In this document: positions 37,569-49,601 of the stretch, in pieces
How the letters are laid out: the number at the start of each line of letters is the position of its first letter
Position numbering within the stretch: the first letter of the stretch is position 1
Notes under the pieces: model-generated
Seen by the model: the letters and a program-made list of their open reading frames with translations, nothing else
Databases searched by the model: none
Told to the model about the DNA's origin: nothing
Program-made: the position numbers and the translations under genes
DNA from: Xanthoparmelia taractica
Taxonomy: Eukaryota > Ascomycota > Lecanoromycetes > Lecanorales > Parmeliaceae
Assembly: GCA_033085395.1 (NCBI GenBank)
Contig: JANQBS010000188.1
Location: 1 to 64,000 of the forward strand
Reading direction: 5' to 3'
Length of the DNA: 64,000 nt

Positions 37569-38179
37569 TTGGATACAGACATTGAGCTGATCAAGCCCAA
37601 GGGCCTGACTCGAAAGTGGTGAAGGCCATGTTGGCGACTCTGACCTGAGCCTTGCCCGTCAGCGCTGTCAAAACTCCGACCATTCCGCGATGTTCCACAA
37701 CAGCAGAAAATGATCAGACAGTTCTGTTGACTGGAGAATGGAACGGCTGGAGTGCGATGGCGTGCAAGGTAGAATCCTTATCCATGACCGCCTCTCTGTC
37801 AGTAAACGGAGATGGATCTTCGTGAGCCTTAATCTCCAACCGAAATGTCTCCTGGCAGTTACCAAACCGCCAAGTCTCCTATTCTTCCAACTGCAAGCCT
37901 GGGCTGGCGTTTGAATTTTATATCATGCGATAGCAGTCTGTTGAATTGAAATGAATGAATGATTGAATGCATGAAAGAATCCTATGATCGTAATTATATA
38001 GTAATATATATCACAAGCATGTGGGCACTCAACCTTCTTCCTGCTTGTGAGCCAGGAATTCTGTTTATCCTAGGGTTATAGCCCGCAAAATCTGTAGAGG
38101 TTGGACCTTCACAACAGCGACAATCCACGAACTTACGGGACACAGGAACAATCATGTGAAGAATCCTCTTTCGGGCATT
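37569..38179. other. Intergenic region, no gene seen
   Basis: About 610 bp between the DUF8035-like gene and ARV1. It contains an AT-rich stretch (37900-38015) with ATGA repeats. No coding pattern was seen. Confidence 0.45.
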
Positions 38180-39380
38180 ATGCCAATATGCATCGAATGT
38201 TGCTATCCCGTCTCTCAGCTCTACCACGTCCTCCATAGCCGAAATCACAAAGCCACCGCTCCGCCTGTCTCGAATTCGACCTACGAGAGGTCCACCGCCA
38301 ACATTGCAATCCCCCACAAACCCTCTCACAGCGTACCAAAGGTTCCGGAAAGGAAGACCACGGGTACAAATACTGGAGGGGGTGGCGACGTAAGATTGAC
38401 GCAATGTCCCCGTTGCAAGCGCTTTGCGGACAAGTACGTCGAGCATGACTTTGTAGTCTTGTTTATAGATTTGGTGCTTGTAAAACCACAGGTAAGCTAG
38501 GTCCGGCTCAAGGCGAAGCAAGTATTCTTGAGATACCCGGCTTGTTGACGTCCTGCTGGCACTATGGAGTCATTGAGGCTAATGCTCTAGCAGGTCTACA
38601 GACATCTTCTGTTCAATCGCCTCTCGCGTGACGATGAGCAGCTCGACGTATATCTTCCTCGAACAAATTCCTTAAGCAGAGCACTAACAGCTTACATATC
38701 AGCCCTCCATCACCCGTCTCGGCACCCTTCTCCTCCTCTTCGACGTCTACCTAACCTGGTCCCACATCGAATCCTTCCCTCCATCTGTCATAGCGAATTC
38801 GCCAATTCCAACGCTTCCCGTACTCCTCCAATACGCTTTCTACTTCTTCCTCTGTGCCTTCACCACTCTCGCCCAGCACTTGACCATCCGTTGGCTGGCC
38901 ATTGCTTGGAGGCTTGGTGCCATAGCAAAGGACGGGCATTGCAATGAAGGCGGCTCCAACACCAATTCCAATGGCAGCACCACTGCTCCACTTCCAGCGC
39001 CGCCGAAGAAGCCAACCCCTAGTTCGATTTCGACTGCTCTGTTTGTCAGCTCTTGCATGTCTTTGTTTCCCATATTGATGGTCGTTTGGAAGTACGGTGA
39101 TAGATCGGAAGCCGCGAATCCTATCTCAACAACGGAGTCGGCTCTCAACCGTTCCAGTGTGACCTTTGCGTTTAGCTTCCTCTACATGGAAGGTGGAGGC
39201 ATTGATTGGGTACGACGAGGCGTTGCATGGGCTGTTGCTTTCCAGAACATGGAGGCGCTGAGGATACTACTGGGATGCGGGTATCTGACAGCTTTAGGCT
39301 TAGTAGCCGCTGGTGGAGTAGTACGGTGGGTCGTCAGAAGTGTCATATTAGGAGCTGTTGGACTTGGATCCGTAGGATGA
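38180..39380 (+). CDS. ARV1: Arv1 ER lipid/sterol homeostasis protein
   Basis: The model is join(38180..38491,38594..38647,38703..39380), 347 residues. Arv1 is an ER membrane protein needed for normal sterol distribution and GPI-anchor intermediate handling. The N-terminal Arv1 homology domain shows MPICIECCYPVSQLY, then LTQCPRCKRFADKYVEHDFV and VLFIDLVLVKPQVYRHLLFN, with the two CxxC zinc-type pairs. Exon 2 is 54 nt and ends RDDEQLD. The remainder has several membrane helices (LGTLLLLFDVYLTW, LLQYAFYFFLCAFTTLAQHL, ALFVSSCMSLFPILMVVW, LLGCGYLTALGLVAAGG). The linker between the CxxC pairs is enlarged by about 45 residues of Pro/Ser/Thr/Gly-rich sequence compared with short homologues. All introns are GT-AG and phase 0. 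It is convergent with the BAR gene. Confidence 0.95.
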
Positions 39381-39758
39381 AGGGAGAAGAACGGATGGCT
39401 GTGGACGACTTTTGACTCTCTTCGGGCAAACATGGAATCGATCATGTCGGCAGCGGACGTTTCATCATGCTGGACGTGCACTCGTCAGCGACCATCAAAG
39501 AAGTACCGCCTGCAAAGTCAGAGGATCAGATTATCCGAATTTGGAACGGTTAGCAGGTCACGTTTTGACCGCAAAAGAGAATCAGCTTTAAGATCTCAAA
39601 CTCGGTAAAGCGACACTCTAACGTGCAACATTCTCTGGGAGAACGCTTGCTACAAATAGCTGATGGGAAGACTAGGATTGACAAGACGCTGCAGTTTGTG
39701 TCCACAACAGAAAAGAAACTAGTTCCTCCGGTCTGATTCACCGTTTCATGGGGCCCGT
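39381..39758. other. Convergent intergenic region ARV1 / BAR gene
   Basis: Both genes end here, so it should contain their 3' UTRs. No other feature is recognised in about 380 bp. Confidence 0.45.
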
Positions 39759-41088
39759 TCAACTGCCATCACGGCTCTTCCTATCGAGAATTTGGGATTA
39801 GCACGTTCATTAGAAGATAGCTATTAAGCAATATGACTGATCTCAAGACTTTGTTGTCTCCTTATGCTGTATTCTGAAAATTCCACTGAGTGCGAGAGAA
39901 CGATACCGAATGGCAGCTTACCTGTAGCTCGCCTCCTGCTCAACCTGAAGGCCGTCCACAATAGGTGCCAGCTCGCTCAAGATCTCGTAGGCCTTTTTGT
40001 GGTATTCCAGCTGTGCAGCAATAAGGTCTGCGAGATTACGTAGAGGCTCCGGCGTATCTAGGACCTTTCATTTCATTTTCACGTGAGCAAGATCGTTATC
40101 GAGCATTCGTCACCATGGGAAGAGGGTGGAACGAACATTCTTCATTACGCCCACAGCTTCCTCCGTAACCCCCACAAACTCATCCTCTTTCCTTTCCACC
40201 TCGGCCCTATGCTCATCGCTCATCGGCAGGTCCTCCTCTCCCTTCCCACCCTTTCCCTTGGCCTTTGTAGCATCAAGCCCCAACCTCGCGTTCTCCACGC
40301 CCCTCCTCGCCCGGGTCGCAAACATCAAATTCGTATTCAGCGTCGTGCTCCAACCCGCCAGGAACCTCTGCTGGATCTGCCGATCTTGCGCCAAGCGGGC
40401 TTCTCCCACCTTCTCGCTCGCTAGCGCATATCGCTCCAAAGCGGTAGCGAGCGGGTCCTCTCCGCTCGGCGAGGAAGGGTTGGTCTGGATGAGCAACTGG
40501 CTGCCGGCGAGGGAGGCGCGAGCGATGGCGTGGGGGAAGGTTTTGGGCTGGGGCTTCGCGCTGGGGGGAGCGGTGAGGGCCGCTTGGGCTTCGGCGGGGG
40601 ATTTGGCGTGGGAGAGGAGGTTAACCTTGTCGGTTATGGTGCGTCCGAGGTCGTTGAAGGACTCGCGGATGTTGGGGGGGTAGTCGTAGGCTTCGTTGGA
40701 GTATTGCGAGCTTCGCGGTAGTCAGTCGGGAGGGTGGGCAACTCGGATGCGGATCTGCTCAAGGTATAATACGTGACTTGTAGAAGCTTCTGATGTACTT
40801 GTTTGAGGGCATCAACGCGCTTCTCGAGCTCGATGTAATCCGGTGGGAGCTCCGTCTGGATACCATGGTTCAGCTGCGGCGACATAATCCACATGAGCTT
40901 TTGACGCCTTGGGGGAAGGCATACCTTGTCATCAGCAGTGCCCAACTGCTCTTTGACATACTGTTGAGTCCGAGCTGCAAAAGGCGAGAATGAAGACCTG
41001 CCCACTCTTGAGCCTAACCAGACAGACTGCGGGGGGCTCCTACGAATACTCACGTTATGTTCTTCCCGAAAGCCTGAAATTTGTCCAT
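39759..41088 (-). CDS. Gvp36-like BAR domain protein
   Basis: Six exons: complement(join(39759..39780,39922..40064,40137..40710,40773..40855,40925..40997,41054..41088)), 309 residues. BAR proteins sense or shape curved membranes; yeast Gvp36 acts at Golgi and endocytic vesicles. The start is MDKFQAFGKNITSSFSPFAA, followed by RTQQYVKEQLGTADDKTELP and PDYIELEKRVDALKQVHQKL, the first BAR helix. The long exon contains EDPLATALERYALASEKVGE, ARLAQDRQIQQRFLAGW and LMFATRARRGVENARL. The penultimate exon encodes LRNLADLIAAQLEYHKKAYE. The last exon is only 22 nt (KSRDGS stop). Splicing is needed at five places to restore family sequence and every junction is phase-consistent. The terminal exon is the least certain part. 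Confidence 0.9.
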
Positions 41089-41488
41089 ATCGACGTCTGG
41101 GTTTACTGCTGAAGATTATGTAGAGAGTATTAGCATGAACAGTATTGAGGATTTGAATCTGGCGTACATCTACACGTACAATCTAAGTAGTCACGGAATC
41201 TAGGGCGTATCACGCGGAAGACCAGAGAACACTACAAGCACGGTAAGTCGCTATGGTGCCCAATTCCATTTGAGGGGAGTTTTCTTTGTTTGTTTTAACG
41301 TTCGACTATGTAATTACAAAAAGCGCTTCGACTATGGCGTAAGATCGAGTAGAACCCGTCATCGTAGGAAAACATAAGTGAGGGAGCTGCTGGCGTCCTG
41401 TATGAGAGAAACGCCAGCAGTACAGGAGTATGAGTACAAGATGTCGCAAGATGGGAGCCGGAAGAGAGAGCTTTTTCAATGTGTTAAC
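41089..41488. other. Intergenic region, BAR promoter and SSC1 3' side
   Basis: About 400 bp with no gene. It lies 5' of the BAR gene and 3' of SSC1, both on the minus strand. Confidence 0.45.
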
Positions 41489-43708
41489 CTATGGCTTCTT
41501 CTCGCCTTGGCTGTTGCCACCTTGCTGGCCCTCTGGTGGTGCCTCTCCTGCGTCACCCGGTGGCGTTGTTTGCTGCTCCTCTGTGCGTGCCTTATGCATC
41601 TTGTCGAACAAGTTTAGGCTTGCCACTTGCAGCTCATCTGTCTTCTCTTTGAGCTCCGCTGCCGTTGCACTTCCCTCACCGCTTTGGTTCTTAGCAACGA
41701 ACTCTCGGAGTGTGGAGATCTTCTCTCTCAATTGATCCGCTTCAGCCTTGTCTAGCTTATCAGCAAAATCTTTCAATGCCTTCTCAGTGTCGTTCAAGAC
41801 ACCGTCAGCGCGGTTGGCTGCCTCGATGGCCAACCTTCGCTCTTTATCCTGCTCTCCGTATTTTTCAGCATCGTTCACCATTCCTTCGATCTCCGAGTCA
41901 GAGAGACCAGATCCGGATGCAATGGTTATCGATTGATCCTTGTTGGTAGACTTGTCTTTGGCGTGAACGTGCACGATTGAGTCGGCGTCAATGTCGAAGG
42001 TCACTTCGATTTGTGGAACACCCCGGTGGGCTGGTGGAATGCCCACCAGTTGAAAGTTTCCGAGTAGCTTGTTATCACGGACGAGCTCACGCTCACCCTG
42101 GTACACCTTGATCTCCACAGCGGTTTGGAAATCTGCTGCCGTGGAGAAGACTTGCGACTTCTTAGTGGGTATAGTAGTATTCCGATTGATCAGACGCGTA
42201 AAAACGCCACCAAGCGTCTCAATACCAAGAGATAGAGGCGTAACATCGAGTAGAAGGACATCCATAACTTCCCCAGCCAAGACTGCACCTTGTATAGCAG
42301 CGCCGATAGCCACAGCCTCGTCTGGGTTGACAGATTTTGCAGGATCCCGGCCAAAAATGCTTTTGACCGATTGTGTGACCTTGGGCATACGAGTCATGCC
42401 TCCAACAAGAATGACTTCCTGAATATCCTTTGCCTGCAAATTAGCATCTTTCAAGGCTTTTCTGACTGGATCGATGGTTCGGCCAATCAGGGGCTCGACG
42501 AGGTTCTCAAGCTGGGATCTTGACATCTTCAGGTTGATATGCTTGGGTCCTGAGGCGTCAGCGGTGATATAAGGAAGATTAATGTCGGTTTGAAGGCTCG
42601 AAGAAAGCTCGATCTTGGCCTTCTCGGCAGCTTCACGGATACGTTGTATAGCCATCCGGTCATTTGACAGATCGATACCAGACTCTTTTTTGAATTGTTG
42701 AACTAGGTAGCGAACCAGGTTAATATCGAAATCCTCGCCACCCAGATGAGTGTCACCGTTGGTTGACTTGACCTCGAAAACCCCCTTTTGAATCTCAAGA
42801 ATTGAAATATCAAAGGTTCCACCTCCTAAATCGTAGACTGCGATAACACGATCTTCTTCCTTCTCGAGTCCATAGGCAAGGGCAGCGGCTGTGGGTTCGT
42901 TTACAACGCGCAAGACGTCAAGACCAGCAATCTGCCCAGCGTCTTTGGTAGCTTGACGCTGTGAGTCGTTGAAGTAGGCCGGGACGGTGACGACACCATT
43001 CTTGATGCTCTTATTAAGGTACGACTCAGCTGTTTCCTTCATCTTCTGTAGGACGAAACCACCAATTTGGGAAGGTGAATACTTTTGCCCTCGAGCCTCA
43101 ACCCAAGCATCTCCGTTCGTGTGCTGGACGATCTTGTATGGTACCTCTTTGATATCTCGCTGACATTCCGGGTCGGTATATTTGCGCCCAATGAGACGCT
43201 TGGTGGCAAAGAGAGTGTTTTCCGGATTTACGACAGCCTGGCGTTTTGCGGATATGCCGACCAGCCGCTCGCCATCTTGCGCAAAGGCGACCACGGAAGG
43301 GGTTGTCCTCGTTCCTATTCCAGATATTTTAATACAGGTGCAACAAGGTGCAGAACGCAGCTAATTATACTGACCCTCGGCGTTCTCTATTATTCTAGGT
43401 GTCTTGCCTTCTAGAACAGCAACAGCTGAGTTGGTTGTGCCTGTGTTTGGTCTCAGCAGGTAGTTGAGTGTAGGCTTTGAAAAGTTCTGCACGCACCGAG
43501 ATCGATACCAATTACTTGGCCTTTAACCTTTCCTTCGCTGCCAGAAGACTGACATCGAATAAATGAAGATGCGAGGGGTGAGCGAGTGACGGTAGAATGT
43601 GAGAAAGGAGAGATCGTGCGAGGCAGCTAGAGCTCGAGTGGTCAGCTGGCGAGCAAGTACCATGTTCTGGGGCGGCGTTACCGATCTGGCAATCCTCGAC
43701 GAAATCAT
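41489..43708 (-). CDS. SSC1: Mitochondrial Hsp70 chaperone (Ssc1/mortalin type)
   Basis: The ATP-driven chaperone of the mitochondrial matrix powers protein import and folding. Secure exons are complement(41489..43314), (43375..43440) and an exon ending at 43497. The first exon starts at 43708 ([20 protein letters not shown]), a clear targeting peptide. The ATPase domain has [41 protein letters not shown] and [12 protein letters not shown]. The substrate-binding domain has [19 protein letters not shown], and the tail is Gly/Glu-rich ([10 protein letters not shown]). The join between the first exon and [12 protein letters not shown] is unresolved: an open frame continues to about 43523 but no canonical GT-AG pair gives the expected short join. 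A GC-AG choice would give [13 protein letters not shown]; a GT-AG choice would give LTFYRKVKGQ. An upstream in-frame Met lies at 43759. Confidence 0.93.
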
Positions 43709-44017
43709 TTTTGAGACGGCTGATGGCCACCGATGAACAGAAGGTAACAATCTATGCACCTAGAGATTTTCGCAAGTAATGATGGAAGTTTGTGGAGAGG
43801 CAAAGGTGATGAAGTAGTAGTGAAGACGTTGGAAAAAAAAAAGGATTCTGAAAGATGCAAATTTGATCAAAGTATTCAGCCCTATCCGCAGGACGTCACA
43901 ATCGAGCCTACCCCCATATTAAACTAAGGTACCCTTCTAGCAGGATTCATTTGCCACATAAATGAGATATCCGATGCTTCAAATGTTGAGGCAAGCTAAG
44001 AGCCTCTTTGCCAACAC
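43709..44017. promoter_or_regulatory. Divergent intergenic region SSC1 / WD40 gene
   Basis: The 309-bp gap between outward-facing starts includes a 10-base A run near 43837. I looked for inverted GAA/TTC heat-shock units and did not find a convincing array. Confidence 0.5.
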
Positions 44018-46887
44018 ATGATGACCATTGACTACACAAAGTAAGACAAGGACTGTACGACGGGGCGCCGTCCATCAAACTAATCACATACCATAGACCT
44101 TTGGAAACACAGTCTCTAATCCAAGCTTCTTGCGGGCATTTCTACCCTCTCAAAATCCCCCAACAGTAAGATGTCTCTGTCATTGCTGAACCTCGAGAAT
44201 TCCCTGACCGTGTGATATACATAGGCATAACCAGCTCAAGAACTTTATAAGCACCAAAGACCCCGACTTCATCTACTACGCCTCTGACCATGAGATATAC
44301 GCTTTACACATTTCTACGCGGAAATCAAAGCTGATCAAGAGTTTGCCCTGGCAGCCAGTCTGTCTTGACGCTGGCTACGGTTGGATCTGTGTTGGCGGGC
44401 GAGAAAATGGGCGATGTGCTTTCATCAGCATCAACAAAGGCAGCGATGGGCCGACGACAGCCTTCAGGCAGCATGCCGAAATCGATGAGCTCTTGCCTTT
44501 GGACCTGGACCCTGAATATAGACGTACCTTTGGTGATCCTACTGCACTTCTACAATGGGATCGACCTTCCCGTCGAGACTCGTATGAGTTACACATCCAT
44601 GAGTTTGGGGCCGATATTGTCAACTCAATAAGTATTCATCCTCTACGAAGCGAGAAAAATGGCCTGGAGGATGAAATTGTGGCCTTGTTAACGTAGGCTC
44701 TACTACTTTTCACTCCATGCGAACAAATATTGAGGTTTTGTGCCCAGAAACAATGACAAGAGCGTCAGAATTTTCTCGCTGACACAGAGTCGGCTACTCG
44801 AAACGCTCGAGTTCCCCATTGCCATGAACCATGCTACCATATCGCCAGATGGAAGGCTTCTACTTGCTGTTGGTGATAGACATACAGCATTTTTTTGCAA
44901 AAGAGTGCGATTACCTAGCGCTTTAAGCGACGGAAGATTACCCTATGCAAGATATGAGTGGCATGAGGTTGCGAGACTCAAATTGAGTCTCGCGGAGTCG
45001 AAAGACGCCTGTTTCTCAACTGCGTTTTCGCCATCTGGTCGTACGTACATTTCAAAACACCCTTGAAATTTTGTACCCAGTTTCGAATGGAGAGGTTTTT
45101 CGCAAGCCAAAAAGCCTTTCTGCTTCTCGAGTTGGCTACAAATCCGACGTGTTGCCTGGGAAGTCATACTGACTCTGAAACTCGCGTAGATATCTGCGCC
45201 GTCGCCTCCCAGAATGGTATCATCACGATCTTCGATACTGCCTTGATTCATGATGACGTGGATGCTGATGCAGCGGTAATTGAGGTACTGAGGTCCTCTC
45301 GACCTTCTAATTTCCCTGCCCATACAGGGGCTGTCCGATCAATGAGCTTTTGCCCTGGCCCGTGGGACCTCTTAGCATGGTAATTCGTTTTCCTAGCAAA
45401 AATCCTGATTTGTAACGTATCTTGAGTTGCCAGAGTTGCCTTAGGATTTGAAACTTCGGGACCTGTTTCACAACTTGAACCTGATCCTACAAGAGACAAG
45501 CTGACTTCGGATCATTTAGGGTAAGCACATTTCTGGACTGATTTCTATCCATCTTATACCATAATCGCAGGGTCAAAGGTTGAAAGTCTCACTGTTCTTC
45601 CTAAACTCACCTAACGAACTAAACCCTCAATTGAGGACGAAAGCTAACTTTATAACATCGCAGTCCGAAGATCAGGGCCATGTATGCGTGCTAGATCTGC
45701 GCAACGCATTTCAATCGAGGCAAACGATTGACCTACATACAGAATCTCCAGGTCTCACAAGAGCGGAAGTGGAACAGTACGATACTACCTCAGAGCAGCG
45801 GCAGTTAGAGATCGAACGCAGGTTTGTAGAAAGGCACAGGGAAGCCTTGGAGGCACAGGATCAGCTCGCTGCTGTAGTTCGCACGGCGAACAACGTGGAG
45901 CTCGCTGCCGAGCGAAGAAGAATTGAACGTGACGCTGCAGCGGCACAAGCCTCGCGGGAGCGGCAACTGATTGACTCCGTTGGCCTGCGACGCCTACAAG
46001 AAACTCATTCCGCTTCTGCAGAAAGCGTTTCAACCGCTCCGATAAGCGCGGATCATAACGATTATAACACATCATCTACCGGACGGACAGAATCTCGTGA
46101 ATGGAATGGCCTCCCTTCCCTATCATCCAATCCCCATAACCGTTCAACAGCGAGCATCCATGAGTTTACGCGCCAACGCGAAGGATCTCGGTCGAATGAT
46201 CGCTCGTATCAACCGCGCCGGCGCAGCTCCGTCGTCATCTCTAACTCGAACTCCAATCCTCATACCTCATCACCTCATCCCTCGAGTCTTGCACCTGGCA
46301 CAGCCACTCCAACCTTTTCTGCTTCCCCTTCTCGCCTCTCTGCCGACAGAAACGACAGTATTGCCAGCAATGCCCCCTTCAATGCCGCTGATCCTTGGCA
46401 AACCATAACGGATGCGATGTCGACTGCAAGCACCCCGCCCGATACACTGCGCAGCCTGCAATCGAGAAATCAGGAACGCCGTGTGCAGGCCACAGCGGTA
46501 CAACAAGCTTCCTTGGACCGTATCAGAGAGCAAATCGTGGCCGAACATGCAGATGCACTGGGGGCACGCGGGAGTCGTGCCAGAGATAATGCGCGATCGT
46601 TAAGACAGATGAGAGCGGCCCATGCCAGAGCTGACGTCGTGTATGATGAGGTCGACCGGGAGTTACTTTCAAGGAGGTATCAAAGAAGCCCCAGGCGGGT
46701 AGCAGGCTTAGTCACGATGGGAATTGGATGGAGTGGAGACGGCCGAGATCTGTAAGCTCCGCTTCGTCCTGAATATAGCGGTTTTCTAATCGTATACCTC
46801 AGATTTGTTGCGACCGAGGAAGGAATTTTGGAGTACTCTGTCAACATCGAAGGGAGGAAAACATTCCCTGGTGCACTATTCTTGTGA
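44018..46887 (+). CDS. WD40-like protein with DUF2415 region
   Basis: Pieces: 44018..44040, 44097..44165, 44225..44692, 44748..45040, 45190..45379, then 45664..46751 and 46803..46887. The N-terminal half is a beta-propeller: HNQLKNFISTKDPDFIYYAS, LPWQPVCLDAGYGWICVGG, NNDKSVRIFSLTQSRLLETL, ICAVASQNGIITIFDTAL and GAVRSMSFCPGPWDLLAW. The last, followed by EDQGHVCVLDLRNAFQSRQ, is typical of the DUF2415 region as I remember it. The C-terminal half has an Arg/Glu/Ala-rich coiled coil (residues about 390-460), a Ser/Asn-rich linker, and ends VATEEGILEYSVNIEGRKTF. The join between 45379 and 45664 is unresolved: the donor leaves TG, and the obvious acceptors create a stop or a frame change. Intron, microexon or mutation are all possible. 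The function is unknown. Confidence 0.75.
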
Positions 46888-47222
46888 ATTGGATGGTACC
46901 GCCCGAGCTTTGCGTTATATGAGCATGCGTCTATTGCATAGATTTCAGCAAAAGCCATACTTGTTCCTGCAAGCTTTGAAAGTGAAACACGAACATAGTA
47001 TAGATCCGTGTCCCTGGAAAAGCCCCTAAGCTTCCGCATGGACATGATACATTGACCGCATTGACCGGTGTTGTAGACGTCTCATCCAGGCACTTAGGCC
47101 TTCACAATCCAGCCTGAATGCACAAAAAAATCGAAGAGCTTCACGCATTTCGAGGAATCAATCTGCTTCAGATCGTCATTAATGCAAACATCTTCAGCCA
47201 GCTCGGTATTAGCTTCTAGGAT
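46888..47222. other. Convergent intergenic region WD40 gene / ADA2
   Basis: About 335 bp holding the 3' ends of both genes; no other feature seen. Confidence 0.45.
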
Positions 47223-48807
47223 TCATTGTACCTTACAGAGCTCCCTGACAGCCTTTCTCTTCAACGCACCTCCGGTCTTCATAGCTTCCCGCAACACTGT
47301 CTCTTTAATGACTAGATATGGCTTTGGCATCAACCGTACCATGGAACACAACTCTGCCTCTTCTCTCGTTAGCAAATGCAGGTCGGTTGCATTTTCGCTA
47401 GTTAATTTTAGGGGAACGGTGCCACTCAATGGAGGTACAGTATAGCGGGCTTTCTTTTCATGCTGTGAAGGGGGAATGTTGGCAGTATTGGAGGTGCCAT
47501 TCGTGAGGGGTCCTTTCGCATGGTTCCCATGTGTTGTAATTGTTGTCGAAGGAGGCGGCACGGGGCTGGGCAATATCGGCTTAAGACGCTCGGGTAGTTC
47601 CGGTGCGGTAAGTTCAAGGGTCACAGCAGCCTTGACGTTTGATTCCTTTTCGCTCTTCTTTTCTGGACGCACGCCTGCTTGGCGGTCGAACGCTCCTGTG
47701 GGAGCTGGGCGTGCAGCACGCGCTTGCTTTTCCTGCTCATACTTTTCGCCCGTTTTCAGGTCGCCAATGCGCATCTGGCGCCAGTCTTGCAGCTGGGCGA
47801 TGGCTTGACGAAGATTGTGTTCAAATTCGAGATGCGATGTGAAAGCCTCGAAGTCGGCGTGATTCATCATGCGCGCGAAGGGCTTAGCCTTGTTAGCAAG
47901 CGCTATCTCTTCTTTCGTCTTCTTCTTGTCAAGCGCGACACTCTTCTTGTATTCCAACAAATTATGTTCGAATATCACCTTTTTCCGATCGGCTCGCGAG
48001 GTTAGGCGTGCATTGTATATGTCCATTACTACCATCTTCAATTCCATTTCTGGCTCGACTTCGCCGTTCCGCGGACTCAGTCCGTCGCCGGGATCAAATT
48101 GCATATGCTGAACTGCTTCTTCGGCTTCATTGGCAAATTCCGTTTCGAATTCGAGTCGACCAGGCATGTATCCGGTGACTTCGTGGCATGCGGGGACGCT
48201 TGCAGTAGGCTTTTGCTTAGGGGTCGCCGGTGGGGCTGATTTGGCTTCCTCTCTTCGTTCCTCTATCCGCCGCTTTTTGCGCGCTTGGAACATCTCCCGT
48301 GGTACCTCCTCTGACAGACGCTTATCACCGGGATCCGCGTTCTCTGGCAATGGAAAATTCGAACTCTCGACATAAGTCTTGATATAGTGGTCGCGGACTT
48401 CGTCCTTTGTCCGATAGCCCCCTATGTGGTCTGCTATATCGGCCCAGGAGCCTAGTCCGTAGACCTCCGCTCCTTCCAGAAGGCAAAGTTCTTCATCCGC
48501 GCCCCAGTCTTTATCGTATATAGGAATTGAATGCTGTTCAATCACCAGGAATTCATGGGTCACAGGATCATGTTCGCGTGACTTCGATCCATCCTTGAAG
48601 CATTGCACACATAGATCGTAATCAGTGCAAACGTGGCAGCGTATGCGTACCTATGATGACATTAGTATTATCGTGCTATTGCTAGGCTCAAAGGTCAAAG
48701 GAAGAAAAGCTTACAGTGGCGGTGATATCGGCCGAGCAGACGTCACAGATGTACTTAAGTCCACCCTCGGTCCCACGCGATATGGTCTTCTTCCTTATCA
48801 CCCCCAT
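47223..48807 (-). CDS. ADA2: Transcriptional adaptor Ada2 (SAGA complex)
   Basis: Ada2 stimulates the Gcn5 histone acetyltransferase within SAGA and ADA. The model is complement(join(47223..48650,48715..48807)), 506 residues. The ZZ zinc finger spans residues 20-66, with [22 protein letters not shown] and a following HD. It is cut by the single 64-bp intron between ITAT and VRIRCHVC. The SANT domain follows at about 74-125 ([40 protein letters not shown]). The middle ADA-box region contains [20 protein letters not shown]. The C-terminal SWIRM-type domain (about 410-506) includes [20 protein letters not shown] and ends [10 protein letters not shown]. All expected domains are present in order. 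It is divergent from the Sch9-like kinase gene, with 794 bp between starts. Confidence 0.96.
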
Positions 48808-49601
48808 GGAGTAGTTGTGGAAGCTTCCCTCCCTTGTTTCGATGTCACTCTCGGCAACGTGTCAGAATGAGCCCCAGTGTTGCACGCGTGGACCTTCTTT
48901 AAGTTAATTCCAATAGTGAGTCTCAACTCAACCAGAGTGGTCAACCATCTGCGTATGAAGGTGGTCCGCTAAGAATTCTTGAAAACTAGGAGCTGTCCTG
49001 TTGGTATCTGGCACTATCGACTTATGTAACAACCCGTAGTGTCGCGCTCTGGATTGCTAAGCTCGAAGCAGCTTGTCTTTCTTCAAAGATGTTGTGGTAG
49101 CAACGATCATTGAGTAATTCTTGACAGATTTCAGAGCTTCCGAGAGCAAATCATGGACTGCGAAGCGTCTGCGATGCTCGCCTCGTCAATGCTGCACCTA
49201 TAGATACATGCATGCGGTTGAAGGGCACTAGGCCCTGATACACTAAGCGGCGTGAACCGTCGCTAGCCTTAAATGGACAAGCGTTACACCAATGAACCTC
49301 ACATGTCATTGGAGATGTACAAGCAAGTACTTCGTTTACTTATTGAACAGGTTCCCTTGTACAATTACTCAACTTGCTCACCATGTTCCCCAGCAAGGTT
49401 GAATGCCTTCGTTGTTAATCCCCAGCACCCTCTTTACCCGTCTTGACGTCTTAGACCGCGATTCGCTTATCTGACAAAGATATTGCGACGGCCTTTCACT
49501 CAATTAGCAACGATACAACACTTCGCCGTCCTACCGCAGCATCGCCATCATTTCAAACTCTCTTCTTCCAGCGCATAGCGAAAAAGTGTTGAGTTAACAA
49601 T
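48808..49601. promoter_or_regulatory. Divergent intergenic region ADA2 / SCH9-like
   Basis: The 794-bp region lies between outward-facing starts and holds two promoters. The last 150 bp before 49602 is C/T-rich, as in many fungal leaders. No binding site is claimed. Confidence 0.5.

Noticed and set aside
43709..44017. Heat-shock element array upstream of SSC1
   Set aside because: Only isolated TTC and GAA triplets were seen, without the 5-bp alternating spacing.
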